Notes: generated by a model not told the origin, from the sequence alone. 64,000 nt of DNA from Pseudomonadota bacterium (GCA_021792555.1 JAJYUL010000001.1:1-64000); one strand, 5' to 3'. Shown: positions 1 to 8,924, counted from the first letter of the stretch. Numbers and translations: made by a program.

Positions 1-432
1 ATCTCCGCCAACGGCATCATCGGCAGCGGTGCTGCCGCCAACGGCATCATCGGCAGCGGTGCTGCCGCCAACGGCATCATCGGCAGTGGCGCCGCCGCGA
101 ACGGCATCATCGGCAGCGGTGCTGCCGCCAACGGCATCATCGGCAGCGGTGCTGCCACCGCCAACGGCATCATCGGCAGCGGTGCTGCCGCCAACGGCAT
201 CATCGGCAGCGGTGCCACCGCCAACGGCATCATCGGCAGCGGTGCTGCCACCGCCAACGGCATCATCGGCAGCGGTGCCGCCGCCAACGGCATCATCGGC
301 AGCGGTGCTGCCGCCAACGGCATCATCGGCAGCGGTGCTGCCGCCAACGGCATCATCGGCAGTGGTGCTGCCACCAACGGCATCATCGGCAGTGGTGCTG
401 CCACCAACGGCATCATCGGCAGTGGCAGTTAG
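1..432 (+). CDS. C-terminal part of a decapeptide-repeat protein (start outside window)
   Basis: Frame 1 is open from the window edge to a TAG at 430-432. It encodes 14 copies of an Ala/Gly-rich unit, AAANGIIGSG, with two 11-residue variants. Spacing between units is 30 or 33 bp, so length changes keep frame. Most base differences between copies (AGC/AGT, GGT/GGC, GCT/GCC, GCC/GCG) are silent in this frame; the others are Ala/Thr swaps. A two-way terminator lies 82 bases after the stop. I do not recognise the family; the GxxxG-like, hydrophobic units could pack as a surface or membrane-associated repeat. One minus-strand frame (LPMMPLAAAP units) is also open and shares the wobble phase, so strand is not proven; the stop plus terminator favours plus. 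Confidence 0.55.
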   Translation: MSANGIIGSGAAANGIIGSGAAANGIIGSGAAANGIIGSGAAANGIIGSGAATANGIIGSGAAANGIIGSGATANGIIGSGAATANGIIGSGAAANGIIGSGAAANGIIGSGAAANGIIGSGAATNGIIGSGAATNGIIGSGS

Positions 433-513
433 TGGGTGAGCAGGTGCGGCTGAAGCGATTGAAGCCGCCATTGCGCTTTCTCAGGCCCTAAGGCGACTCG
501 ACACCACCAAGCG

Positions 514-554
514 AACGCCGGCATTTCCTGAGGAAATGCCGGCGTTTTGCTTTT
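514..554. terminator. Bidirectional intrinsic terminator
   Basis: A perfect 15-bp stem (514-528 with 532-546, loop TGA) is flanked by AA on the left and TTTTGCTTTT on the right. It sits between the plus-strand repeat gene ending at 432 and the minus-strand fadD-like gene ending at 564, so it can serve both. Confidence 0.85.
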
Positions 555-563
555 CAGCTGAAA

Positions 564-2228
564 TCAGCCTGCAAGTTCGGCCCGCAGTTCCTTCCGAAGG
601 ATCTTGCCCACATTGCTCTTCGGCAGTTCATTGCGGAAGTAGACATGCCTGGGCACCTTGTAGCCAGCGAGCGATTTGCGGCAATGTTCGATGATGTCCT
701 GCGCGCTCACCTTGGGGTCTTTCAGCACCACGAACAGCGCGACCACCTCGCCGGAGTGCTCATCGGGTTGCGCGATGGCAGCGGCCTCCAATACTCCGGG
801 ATGCGTGACCGCGATCTCCTCCACTTCGTTGGGATAGACATTGAATCCTGACACCAGGATCATGTCCTTCTTGCGGTCCTGCAGGTATACAAACCCCCGC
901 TGGTCGATGTAGCCGACATCGCCGGTGCGCAGCCATCCGTCCGGTGAGAGCACCTTGGCAGTCTCATCCGGCCGGTTCCAATAGCCGCGCATCACCTGCG
1001 GGCCACGCACGCAGACCTCGCCGGATTCGCCGATCGGCAGATCGTTGCCCGCCTCGTCCTTGACGGCAACATCAGTCGAGGGAATCGGCAGACCGACCGA
1101 GCCGTTGAAATCGTCGTCGATGGGATTGATGGCCACCGCGGGGGACGTTTCGGTAAGACCCCATGCCTGGCTCAGGATCTTGCCGGTCACTTCCTTCCAG
1201 CGCTGGGCAACGGCGGCCTGCACCGCCATGCCGCCGCCGAGGGTGATCTTCAAGTGGCTGAAATCGACCTCGGAAAACCCAGGGGTGTGCAGCAATGCAT
1301 TGAACAGCGTGTTGACGCCGCTGAAGAACTCGAAGGGATGACGCTTCATCTCCGCGACCAGCGAGGGAAAATCGCGCGCGTTGATGATCAGGACGTTCTT
1401 CCAGCCCAAATAAGCGAACAACAGGCAGTTCGCCGTCAGGGCGAACACGTGATACAGCGGAATGGCCGTGATCAAAGTGCCGGGCTCGCCCGAGAAGTGG
1501 CCGTCGATCCAGGCGAGCGCTTGCAGGATGTTGGCGCAGAGATTGCCGTGGGTGAGCATGGCGCCCTTGGAGACACCGGTCGTGCCGCCGGTGTACTGCA
1601 GAAAGGCCAGATCATCGCCGCCGAGCGGCTCCGGGCGCCAGCGCATTGCGCGGCCGGCGCGCACCGCCGCACGCAGCGAGATCGCCTGCGGAATGTTCCA
1701 CGGAGGAACCTGCTTGCGCCGGTGCCGCACCACGTAGTTGACGATCCAGGACTTCGGCGCCGGCAGAAAATCCCCGACGGCGGTCACCAGGATGTGCCTC
1801 AACTGGCTGTGCGCCGCCGCCTCCTGCAGGACGTGCGCGAAGTTCTCCAGCACCACGATGGCCAGAGCGCCGGAGTCCTCGAGCTGATGCGTGAGCTCCC
1901 GCGCCGTGTAAAGGGGATTGGTGTTGACCACCACGAGGCCTGCCCTGAGAGCGCCGAACAGCGCCACCGGATATTGCATGCAGTTCGGCAGCATGATGGC
2001 GATGCGATCGCCCTTCGTCAGACCCACGGACTGCAGCCAGGCGGCGAACGCGCGGGTGAGCTCATCGAGCTCGCCGTAGCTCATCGTGGTACCGAACTGC
2101 TCGTAGGCGGGCAGATCGCGGTAGGCCGTGCAGGCATGGTCCACGAGCTCCCCCAGCGAACTCAGCCGTTTCAGATCGATCTCGGCCGGAACGCCCGGAG
2201 GATAGGACTGGAGCCAAATTCGATTCAT
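564..2228 (-). CDS. fadD: Long-chain fatty-acid--CoA ligase (FadD-like)
   Basis: A 554-residue ANL-family adenylating enzyme, predicted to activate long-chain fatty acids to acyl-CoA via acyl-AMP for beta-oxidation or lipid synthesis. The AMP/P-loop motif YTGGTTGVSKGAM is at residues 212-224. The FACS signature region GWLRTGDVG...DRKKDMILVSGFNVYP is near 427-455, and the catalytic lysine motif LPKSNVGKILRKEL is near the C-terminus. Length is typical of FadD (about 560). The ATG is preceded by AAGGGGC at a good distance. The gene is divergent from the cupin gene and ends at a shared terminator. An acyl-CoA dehydrogenase lies 3.5 kb away. Exact chain-length preference cannot be read. Confidence 0.9.
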   Translation of the reverse strand: MNRIWLQSYPPGVPAEIDLKRLSSLGELVDHACTAYRDLPAYEQFGTTMSYGELDELTRAFAAWLQSVGLTKGDRIAIMLPNCMQYPVALFGALRAGLVVVNTNPLYTARELTHQLEDSGALAIVVLENFAHVLQEAAAHSQLRHILVTAVGDFLPAPKSWIVNYVVRHRRKQVPPWNIPQAISLRAAVRAGRAMRWRPEPLGGDDLAFLQYTGGTTGVSKGAMLTHGNLCANILQALAWIDGHFSGEPGTLITAIPLYHVFALTANCLLFAYLGWKNVLIINARDFPSLVAEMKRHPFEFFSGVNTLFNALLHTPGFSEVDFSHLKITLGGGMAVQAAVAQRWKEVTGKILSQAWGLTETSPAVAINPIDDDFNGSVGLPIPSTDVAVKDEAGNDLPIGESGEVCVRGPQVMRGYWNRPDETAKVLSPDGWLRTGDVGYIDQRGFVYLQDRKKDMILVSGFNVYPNEVEEIAVTHPGVLEAAAIAQPDEHSGEVVALFVVLKDPKVSAQDIIEHCRKSLAGYKVPRHVYFRNELPKSNVGKILRKELRAELAG

Positions 2229-2504
2229 CGCGACGCCCCTTCACAATCGGTCTTCGGCAGTGCAACCGCCTGCGCAGGGCGGTTGCACGCCCGCACACGA
2301 GGCAGTGTAGCGTGCGCCACAGGACTGCGGAATCCGCACCGAGGCCCTCCCCCTCCCGGCAATCCCCTGTGCGGCAACTCACGGAATACCGGCCCTGCGA
2401 ACCGTATGCTGCGCTCGATGATCGGTCCGCCCGCCCTTGCGCGGAGCGAACCGGCGCTGCAGGGGCGGGCCACCGCCAGTTCGCGCCGTCGTGGAGAACC
2501 TCTT

Positions 2505-3014
2505 TTGGCAAAGCCGCCACAACCTGCCTCATCCGCTCCGCCGGGCACGACGCCGCCCGAGCTCGATCTGCTCGAGCAAACCGTCTCGCTCGAGGGTCCG
2601 GTTGCGGGACCGAGGGAGGCGTACGGTCTCGAGCCGGCGCCCATCCCGTCCGCATGGATCCTCGACGGCGATCCGCTCGCCCGCGAGAAGGCGCTCGCGC
2701 ACAGCACCGATGGCACCGCGGCGGCATACATGTGGGACTGCACCGGCGGACGCTTCCAATGGGAATACCCCACGGAAGAGATCGTTCACGTGCTGCAGGG
2801 TTGCGCGATCGTCGAGATCGCGGGCGTGAGCCGGCGCCTGCACAGCGGTGACACGCACGTATTCCCGGCCGGCTCGCGCTTCCGCTGGACGGTTCCCGAC
2901 TACGTGCGCACGGTGACGTTCCGGCTGCGCTCGCCCCGCAGCGGCCCGCTCAGCCGCCGTCTCCAGGCAGCGCTCGGCCCGCCCTGGCGGGCGCGGCGCT
3001 CGCGCGGAACTTGA
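2505..3014 (+). CDS. Cupin-domain protein, DUF861/cupin_3 type
   Basis: About 169 residues with one small beta-barrel cupin domain in the C-terminal half. Marks are a Trp/Glu-rich strand (GRFQWEYPTEEIVHVLQG), then GDTHVFPAGSRFRWTVPDYVRTVTF, as in the cupin_3 family related to ureidoglycine aminohydrolase. The usual metal-binding histidines are mostly missing, so it may bind a small molecule or be non-enzymatic. A TTG start at 2505 is chosen because GGAGA lies 9 bases upstream. In-frame ATGs at 2406 and 2418 would add an Arg/Pro-rich stretch without a clear ribosome site. It diverges from fadD, with 276 bases between the coding starts. Function unknown. Confidence 0.65.
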   Translation: MAKPPQPASSAPPGTTPPELDLLEQTVSLEGPVAGPREAYGLEPAPIPSAWILDGDPLAREKALAHSTDGTAAAYMWDCTGGRFQWEYPTEEIVHVLQGCAIVEIAGVSRRLHSGDTHVFPAGSRFRWTVPDYVRTVTFRLRSPRSGPLSRRLQAALGPPWRARRSRGT

Positions 3015-3030
3015 GCGCAGTACGGCGGCG

Positions 3031-3870
3031 CTAGTCGGCCGCGCTGCGCTGCAGCGGGCTGTTGCCGAGGAAAATCTCGATCTTGTCGCGATAGGTGCGC
3101 GAGAGCTTCAGTTCCTGCCCGCCCTCGAGGGTGAGGAAATACTCCCCGTTCATGTGCGCGCGCAGACTCTTCACGTAGCGCAGATTGACGATCGTGGAGC
3201 GGTGCACGCGCTGGAACATCCGCGGATCGAGGACCCCCTCGAGCTCCTTCATCGTGCCGCGCAGGATGTGCGTATCGCCTTCCGCGTGCACGCACATGTA
3301 ATCACCCGCCGCATCGATCCACTGGATCGAGGCCACCGGCACGCGCGCGGTGTGCCGGCCCTGGCGGATCGGCAGGATGTGTGGGTGGCTGGATTCGATC
3401 GCGTTGCTGCCGTGCTCGAGAATCGTCTCGAGCTCGAGCTCGCCCGAACCGGTGATCTCGGCCACGACCTCCATCAGCTTGTCGCGCTGATCGACGGCGT
3501 GGCGCGCCTGGAGATTCTGCCGGACCCGCTCCAGGGTCATCTCGACCCGGCGTTCATCGAGCGGCTTCAGCAGATAGTCCACCGCGCGCGCCTCGAAGGC
3601 GCGCAGCGCGTACTGATCGAAGGCGGTGACGAACACCACCAGGGGCACGCTCTCCTGCGGCAGTCGCGCGAGCACTTCGAATCCGGACAGCATGGGCATC
3701 TGGATGTCCAGAAACACCACATCCGGGTGCTCCTGCTGAATCAAGCCGATCGCATCGCGGCCATTGCCGCATTCGGCGATGACCTCGAAGTCCGGCGTCT
3801 TGCGCAGCAACCGTTCGATGCCGCGTCTCGAGAGCGCCTCGTCGTCGACGATGACGGTCCTGATCTTCAT
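3031..3870 (-). CDS. LytTR-family response regulator (orphan)
   Basis: A 279-residue cytoplasmic transcription regulator with an N-terminal receiver domain (acidic VDDE at 8-11, phospho-acceptor D55 in FLDIQMP, lysine in YLLKPLDERR) and a C-terminal LytTR DNA-binding domain (about 170-275; motifs DYMCVHAEGDTHILRGTMKELE and FQRVHRSTIVN). This is the LytR/AlgR/YehT class. Unlike the AlgR-like copy at 51.4 kb, no sensor kinase lies next to it. It follows and is co-directional with the EAL protein gene. The ATG at 3870 begins the receiver domain directly; a GTG six codons upstream (3888) is the alternative. Target genes cannot be inferred. Confidence 0.85.
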   Translation of the reverse strand: MKIRTVIVDDEALSRRGIERLLRKTPDFEVIAECGNGRDAIGLIQQEHPDVVFLDIQMPMLSGFEVLARLPQESVPLVVFVTAFDQYALRAFEARAVDYLLKPLDERRVEMTLERVRQNLQARHAVDQRDKLMEVVAEITGSGELELETILEHGSNAIESSHPHILPIRQGRHTARVPVASIQWIDAAGDYMCVHAEGDTHILRGTMKELEGVLDPRMFQRVHRSTIVNLRYVKSLRAHMNGEYFLTLEGGQELKLSRTYRDKIEIFLGNSPLQRSAAD

Positions 3871-3951
3871 GGTTTTCGCGCCGCACACCGCGTCTCGGGC
3901 TGCGGCAGGTGCGCAAGCTTACCCTATCTCGGCGCCTCGATGCGCAGCGCG

Positions 3952-5448
3952 TCACGCCACGGCCGGCGCCTGCAGCCGCGCGATCGGCAGCGGCCGCGCC
4001 AGAATCGATCCTTGTCCGAAATCACATCCGACGGCCGTGAGCCAGCGCAGCGCCTGCTGCGATTCGATCTGCTGCGCGGCGCAGTGAATGCCGAGCACCT
4101 TGACCGCCTGGACAATCGCCACGACCAGCGCCTGCGCGAGCTTGTCCTTCAGTGCGGCCGTGCTCAGCCGTGCATCGATCTTGACGAGGCGCACCGCCTT
4201 GGAGCGCAGCAGCGGGACCACCGCGGACTCGAACGAGAATCCGTCGATCACCACGAAGCAGCCCAGGCGCTCGCAGCCGCCGATGAATCGCTCCACCTGG
4301 GCGCGCCGCTGCGTGCACAGCGGCTCGGCGATCTCGAAGCCCACGCTCTCGGGGGAAATGCCGCTGCGGCTGAAGCTGCCCGCCACCTGCCGCAGAAAGC
4401 GCTCGTCCTCGAGCGTGGCGATCGAAAGATTGAGCGTGAAGCAGGTGGGCTCGAGGGTCCAGTCCGGCCGGTGAGCGGCCATCCACGCCAGCAGCGCCTC
4501 GACGGCGAGGGCATCGAGCGCAGCCGGATCGCGATTCTGCCGGGGGGTGCCGCGAGGGAGCACCTCGAAGCGGCGCATCCGCCCGCCGGTGCGCAGCTTG
4601 ACGAAGGGCAGCACCTCGAGCGCGACGTGTTCGGCGGGCCCGGCGGGGGGCGCCGCGGCGGACGGCGCGGGTGCCGCCGGCGGGGGCTGCAGCACCGGTG
4701 GCTGCGGCGCCGGCGGAGCGGGCGGGGGCGTGCTCGCGGCCGGGGCCACTGCGGGCACCTCCGGCTCGAGCTCGAGCGCCAACTCGCCGCGCTCGAGAAT
4801 CTGCTCGACCGCCGCCGGCGCGAGCTCGCGGTCCGCCCCGCGGCGCGGCGGCGCACTCACCGCCTCGGGCGGCGGCGTATCGTCGGCGAGGGACAGCAGC
4901 AGTCCGGTGGGATCGTGATCGACGCGGCGCGGCGCGGCGGGCGGGATCAGCGCCGCGAGCTCGCGTATCAACGCGTACACGGACGCGGTCGCGATCCGCC
5001 CCAGCAGACCCTCGCCCGTGGCCTTGGTGTCCGCCAACACCATGACCATGCCTGTGACGGCGGCCCGGGACGCACGCACCGGCAGGAAGACCGCGACTCG
5101 CCCGTCCTCCACACGCTGCTCGAACCCTTCACTGCCGTCACCGGCGCCGAGCTGCTCCAGAGCATCCGTCACCAGCGCGTGCTCATCCGGGCCGAGCGCA
5201 CCTTCGCTCAACCACAACACATTGCACTGGTTGTCGTAAATCGAGACCGAGTGCAGGCGCAGCGGCGGCAGCGCCGTGCACAGCTGCCGGCCGATCGACT
5301 CGACGCTCTGCGGATCGGCCGCATCGGCGGAGCTGTGGTTCCCGGAGCGGGCGGTGTGCAGCGCCGCCGAATGCACGAGTTTTCCCATGGCAGAGCGAGA
5401 GCGAGACTTGGTGTGTAAGGGCTTGCTGTAGGCAAAGAGTGACAGCAT
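3952..5448 (-). CDS. EAL-domain protein with degenerate active site
   Basis: 498 residues. The N-terminal ~170 residues look like a GAF-type sensory fold, followed by a Pro/Ala-rich linker (about 225-265) and a C-terminal EAL-like domain (about 265-495). Cyclic-di-GMP phosphodiesterase residues are partly lost: EAL reads EVL, DDFG reads DGFS, and AEGVE reads AAQQIE. The NLS asparagine, FEIAE glutamate, VKID lysine and terminal GQGSILARP-type motif remain. It is therefore more likely a c-di-GMP sensor or catalytically dead regulator than a hydrolase. No convincing ribosome site is seen; an ATG at 5388 (MGKLV) is an alternative start. It lies 82 bases upstream of the LytTR regulator in the same direction. 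Confidence 0.75.
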   Translation of the reverse strand: MLSLFAYSKPLHTKSRSRSAMGKLVHSAALHTARSGNHSSADAADPQSVESIGRQLCTALPPLRLHSVSIYDNQCNVLWLSEGALGPDEHALVTDALEQLGAGDGSEGFEQRVEDGRVAVFLPVRASRAAVTGMVMVLADTKATGEGLLGRIATASVYALIRELAALIPPAAPRRVDHDPTGLLLSLADDTPPPEAVSAPPRRGADRELAPAAVEQILERGELALELEPEVPAVAPAASTPPPAPPAPQPPVLQPPPAAPAPSAAAPPAGPAEHVALEVLPFVKLRTGGRMRRFEVLPRGTPRQNRDPAALDALAVEALLAWMAAHRPDWTLEPTCFTLNLSIATLEDERFLRQVAGSFSRSGISPESVGFEIAEPLCTQRRAQVERFIGGCERLGCFVVIDGFSFESAVVPLLRSKAVRLVKIDARLSTAALKDKLAQALVVAIVQAVKVLGIHCAAQQIESQQALRWLTAVGCDFGQGSILARPLPIARLQAPAVA

Positions 5449-5789
5449 GCGGCGCGCGCCGCCGTGAACTCCCTCGCGTTTGGCCGGCGCGTTTCGGTTT
5501 GACGAAAGCCGGACGGCTGATGTTTGTCATAACGGCTTGTCATATTCACGGCCGTTGCGGCGGTGCGCGCTCCGGGGTTTGACATATGCGTCGCGGCGCG
5601 CGGACCGCCTTGCCCGATCGGCTCGCCCCTGCCAGGCGAGCCCCATCGGCCGGTCCCGGGGGCGGAGGCGCCGCCTTAGCCTCCCGGAGGACCGTAACCT
5701 ACCGGCGGGAAGGAATATTACTCGGGAGTAGGATATGGCTCAAAAACGGTTAAACTAAGCGCAATAATCCCCGTCCGCGGAGATCGACC
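5449..5789. other. 341-base divergent intergenic region
   Basis: This region separates the minus-strand EAL gene from the plus-strand acyl-CoA dehydrogenase gene and must hold promoters for both. It has repeated TTGTCAT half-sites (about 5522-5545), a strong 8-bp hairpin GGCTCGCC/GGCGAGCC around 5620-5642 inside a longer imperfect stem, and an A/T-rich stretch just before the dehydrogenase start (about 5712-5768). I could not match a known riboswitch, RNA gene or convincing -35/-10 pair. Confidence 0.4.
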
Positions 5790-7568
5790 ATGTATCGCGC
5801 GCCGCTGAGAGAGCTGCGTTTCGTGCTCGAGGAACTGCTGGGCACCGGCGCCCTGGCCGGCTGTCCGGCTTATGCCGACTATTCGGATGAGCTCGGCGCC
5901 TCGATCCTCGAGGAAGCCGCCCGTTTTGCCGAATCGGTGCTCGATCCGCTGAATCGCCCGGGGGACCGCGAAGGGGCGCACTGGAGCCCCGACGGGGTGC
6001 GCACCGCCGAAGGGTTCCGGGACGCGTACCGGCAGTTCGCGGCGGGCGGCTGGCCGCAGCTCGGCGCCGATCCGCGCTTCGGCGGACAGCATGTGCCGCA
6101 GGCACTCAGCAATGCGGTCCAGGAGATCCTGGCGTCGGCAAACCTTGCGTTCAAGCTCTGTCCCATGCTCACGCACGGCGCGGTGCACGCGCTGGCGCAG
6201 TGCGCCTCCGAGGCGCAGCAGCAGCTGTACCTGCCCAAGATGGTCAGCGGCGAGTGGACCGGCACGATGGTGCTGACGGAGCCGCAGGCGGGCTCGGACC
6301 TGGCGCAGATCCGTACCCGCGCGGTCCCCGAGGGCGATCATTACCGCCTGTTCGGCCAGAAGATCTTCATCACCTGGGGAGAGCACGACTTCACCGAGAA
6401 CACCATCCACATGGTGCTCGCGCGCATCGATGGGGCGCCGCCGGGCGTCAAGGGCATCTCGCTGTTCATCGTGCCGAAAGTGCTGGTCGGCCCCGACGGG
6501 TCCCTTGGAGAGCGCAACGAGGTGCGCTGCCTGTCCATCGAGCACAAGCTCGGCATTCATGCGAGCCCGACCTGCGTCATGGAGTACGGGCGCGGCAAGG
6601 GAGCGATCGGCTACCTGGTCGGCGAGCCGAATCATGGCCTGGAATACATGTTCGTCATGATGAACACCGCGCGGCTGGCGGTGGGCGTCGAGGGTTACGC
6701 CGTGGGCGAGCGTGCGTTCCAGCAGGCAGCCGAATACGCACGCACTCGGCTGCAGGGCAAATCCCCGCTCGCCACGGGCCATGCGCCGTCGCCGATCGTC
6801 GAGCACCCCGACGTCAGGCGCATGCTGCTCACCATGAAATCCTGCACCGAGGCCTCGCGCGCACTGGCGCTCTATGCCGGCTCCCAGCTCGATCTCGGCG
6901 CGCATCATCCCGACGAGGCGGTCCGCCGCGCCGCGCTCGAGCGCGGCGAGCTGCTGATCCCCATCGTCAAGGGCTGGTGCACCGAGACAGGCAACGAGAC
7001 CGCCGCGATCGGCGTGCAGGTGCACGGTGGCATGGGCTTCGTCGAGGAGACCGGCGCGGCGCAGTACGTGCGCGACGTGCGCATCACGACCATCTACGAA
7101 GGCACGACGGGCATCCAGTCGAACGACCTGTTCGGCCGAAAGCTCGCCCGTGACCGAGGAGCCGCGATGGCCGCCCTGCTGGCGGACATGCGCCGGGAGC
7201 TGCAGGCGATCAGCACGACGGAGGCTGCCGTGGTTCAGACACGCGATGCAGCGGCCCGGGCGGTGACGCTGCTCGAGCAGGCGACCGGCTCGTTGCTCCA
7301 GAGCATGGCTGCCAACCCCGCGCGCGGGTTCGCCGTGTCCGTCCCGTACCTGAAGCTCTGCGGCGTGGTGATCGGCGGGTGGCTGCTGGCGAAGTCCGCT
7401 GCGCTGGCGGCCGCCGGACTCGGCGGAGCGGACCGCGCCTTCTATCAAGCGAAGATCCGCACTGCGCATTTCTACGCCAAGCAGGTACTGCCCCGTGCGC
7501 TGGGGCTGGCGCAGGTCGTCGAGGAAGGCGCGGACAGCGTGCTGGAGACCAGCGCGGAGTTGCTCTGA
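5790..7568 (+). CDS. Acyl-CoA dehydrogenase with extended C-terminus
   Basis: A 592-residue FAD enzyme that oxidises acyl-CoA to enoyl-CoA. The middle domain has MVLTEPQAGSDL and the F-I-T-W-G-E-H strand. The catalytic base is E437 in YEGTTGIQSNDL. The extra C-terminal alpha-helical domain (about 470-592) is that of the longer AcdA/DmdC-like subfamily, in which some members oxidise methylmercaptopropionyl-CoA. Its chromosomal neighbourhood (fadD at 0.5 kb, lipase-like hydrolase next door) suits fatty-acid use. It ends 30 bases from the convergent hydrolase gene. Substrate cannot be assigned from sequence alone. Confidence 0.88.
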   Translation: MYRAPLRELRFVLEELLGTGALAGCPAYADYSDELGASILEEAARFAESVLDPLNRPGDREGAHWSPDGVRTAEGFRDAYRQFAAGGWPQLGADPRFGGQHVPQALSNAVQEILASANLAFKLCPMLTHGAVHALAQCASEAQQQLYLPKMVSGEWTGTMVLTEPQAGSDLAQIRTRAVPEGDHYRLFGQKIFITWGEHDFTENTIHMVLARIDGAPPGVKGISLFIVPKVLVGPDGSLGERNEVRCLSIEHKLGIHASPTCVMEYGRGKGAIGYLVGEPNHGLEYMFVMMNTARLAVGVEGYAVGERAFQQAAEYARTRLQGKSPLATGHAPSPIVEHPDVRRMLLTMKSCTEASRALALYAGSQLDLGAHHPDEAVRRAALERGELLIPIVKGWCTETGNETAAIGVQVHGGMGFVEETGAAQYVRDVRITTIYEGTTGIQSNDLFGRKLARDRGAAMAALLADMRRELQAISTTEAAVVQTRDAAARAVTLLEQATGSLLQSMAANPARGFAVSVPYLKLCGVVIGGWLLAKSAALAAAGLGGADRAFYQAKIRTAHFYAKQVLPRALGLAQVVEEGADSVLETSAELL

Positions 7569-7598
7569 GGGGCGCGCCGGGCAGAGCCGGCTCACTCG

Positions 7599-8924
7599 TC
7601 ATCTCGGGCGGTGCACGCGCAGTTGCAGCGGAGGCGGCTCGTTGAGTCTGTCGAGGAATGTCTGACGCTGCCGCGGCGTCAGGCGCGCCCAGTCGAGCTT
7701 GCCGGCAGGCAGGGCCTCGAGCTCACGATCACTGATCGTCGCGGATGCCCGCGCACGGCTCACCCAGCGCGACGGCAGGCGTGCGGTGGTTCCTGACCTC
7801 AGGACGTCGATGATCGCCGCGGCCACCTGCGCGTCACACGTCAGGTCACTGTGCGCCGCGCGTGTGTAGTACGCCTGCATGCCAGGCGGCGCGGCACTCG
7901 AGGCGGGAACGGTCCCATCGCCCCGGCCTGTCACCGTATAGACAAATCCGTCGTGCCCGCCGGCCGCCGCCGTGACGGTCTTGCGACCCACACCGGCAAT
8001 CGCCGTGAAGCGCGCATCGGGTGCGGGCAGTGCCTCACGAAAACGCCGCGCTCGGTGCAGCAGCGCCGGGCGCGGCATCGGGCCCCATGCCGGCCAGTGC
8101 TGCGGCTCGGTGAGGTCGCGACCGTCGCAGAGGGAGGCCGGCAGCATCTGATAGAGACTCGGGAAGCCGCCGAACACCTGTTCGGCCAACTCTGCGGCCG
8201 AGCGGCCGAGATCCAGCCGTGCGATGTTCCGTACCACCGCGTAGGTGCCGCGCAGCGCCTGCAGAGGCGCGAAGGCACCGTGATTGGGCGTGCCCAGCAG
8301 CACGATGCGCCCGACATGTGAAGTGCCGGGCAGGCCGAGCGCGATGCGGCTCACCAGGCCACCCATGCTGTGCGCGACGACGGCGAGCGGCCCGGGCCCG
8401 GCCGCGCGCAGCCGCGCCGCCAGAGCCTCGCCGAGCGCGTCGATGTCGAGCCGCCAGTCGTAATCGTGCAGGGTGACGTGAAAGCCCGCCGCGCGCAGCC
8501 GGAGTTTGAGTTTCAGGTGCGAGTAGAGCACGACGCCGAGCGGCACGATGGGCGCGCCCGCCTCAGGATCGAGCAGCGCGAGCCGCCCTCCCTGGATGTC
8601 GAGCGGATCGAGCCACAGCACGTCATCCGGCAGCGGCGCGCGCCGGCGCACCCCAAGCTGCGATCCGAGAATGCCCGGCACGATGAACACGTGCGGCAGC
8701 GGCTCCTCGACGGGGCGGCGCGCCGCGGCGCCGGCCAGCTGCGCGAGCTCGCCGTACTCGCTCGCGCCGAAATACGCCTCGAGCGCCTGACGCTGTTCGC
8801 CCGAGAGCAGCAGCCGCTCGACTTCGGCGTCGCTGCGGCAGAAGCGGTCATACGGCGTTACGTGGTCGGTGACTGCGGAATGTCGGCTCACGGCAGGAGT
8901 GATTATGCCACCCCGGGGCGGCAC
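7599..8924 (-). CDS. Alpha/beta hydrolase, lecithin:cholesterol acyltransferase/lipase-like
   Basis: 441 residues of LCAT/PGAP1-like alpha/beta hydrolase fold. An oxyanion region (VFIVPGILGSQLG, 79-91) is followed by the nucleophile elbow AHSMGG with S186, then D336 in GDGTVP and H358 in RAAHSDL, giving a complete Ser-Asp-His triad. No obvious signal peptide is seen, so it is probably cytoplasmic or membrane-associated. A GTG start at 8924 overlaps the oxyR end (TGA at 8925-8927 is immediately upstream), suggesting translational coupling. A second GTG at 8891 is possible. Likely acts on lipid esters; substrate unknown. Confidence 0.75.
   Translation of the reverse strand: MPPRGGIITPAVSRHSAVTDHVTPYDRFCRSDAEVERLLLSGEQRQALEAYFGASEYGELAQLAGAAARRPVEEPLPHVFIVPGILGSQLGVRRRAPLPDDVLWLDPLDIQGGRLALLDPEAGAPIVPLGVVLYSHLKLKLRLRAAGFHVTLHDYDWRLDIDALGEALAARLRAAGPGPLAVVAHSMGGLVSRIALGLPGTSHVGRIVLLGTPNHGAFAPLQALRGTYAVVRNIARLDLGRSAAELAEQVFGGFPSLYQMLPASLCDGRDLTEPQHWPAWGPMPRPALLHRARRFREALPAPDARFTAIAGVGRKTVTAAAGGHDGFVYTVTGRGDGTVPASSAAPPGMQAYYTRAAHSDLTCDAQVAAAIIDVLRSGTTARLPSRWVSRARASATISDRELEALPAGKLDWARLTPRQRQTFLDRLNEPPPLQLRVHRPR

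Noticed and set aside
1-432. CRISPR-like array of ~30-bp repeats
   Set aside because: Units are contiguous without unique spacers, spacing is in codons, and a reading frame runs through them.
29-439. Plus-strand frame encoding LPPTASSAAV repeats
   Set aside because: Base differences between repeats change residues in this frame (for example Ala to Val), unlike frame 1 where they are silent; its start has no ribosome site.
1254-2404. Long open frame on the plus strand across the fadD-like gene
   Set aside because: Arg/His/Gln-rich shadow of the fadD coding frame; only the 3' end after about 2405 has cupin sequence.
3015-3030. Cognate kinase for the orphan LytTR regulator nearby
   Set aside because: Neither neighbour has a histidine kinase domain; the only LytS-type kinase in the window has its own regulator at 51.4 kb.
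3154-5418. 754-codon plus-strand frame over the LytTR and EAL genes
   Set aside because: High-GC antisense shadow with His/Arg/Asp-rich content and no domains.
5598-5700. Possible riboswitch upstream of the acyl-CoA dehydrogenase gene
   Set aside because: Strong stems are present but none of the conserved cores of TPP, FMN, cobalamin, glycine, SAM or c-di-GMP riboswitches could be found.
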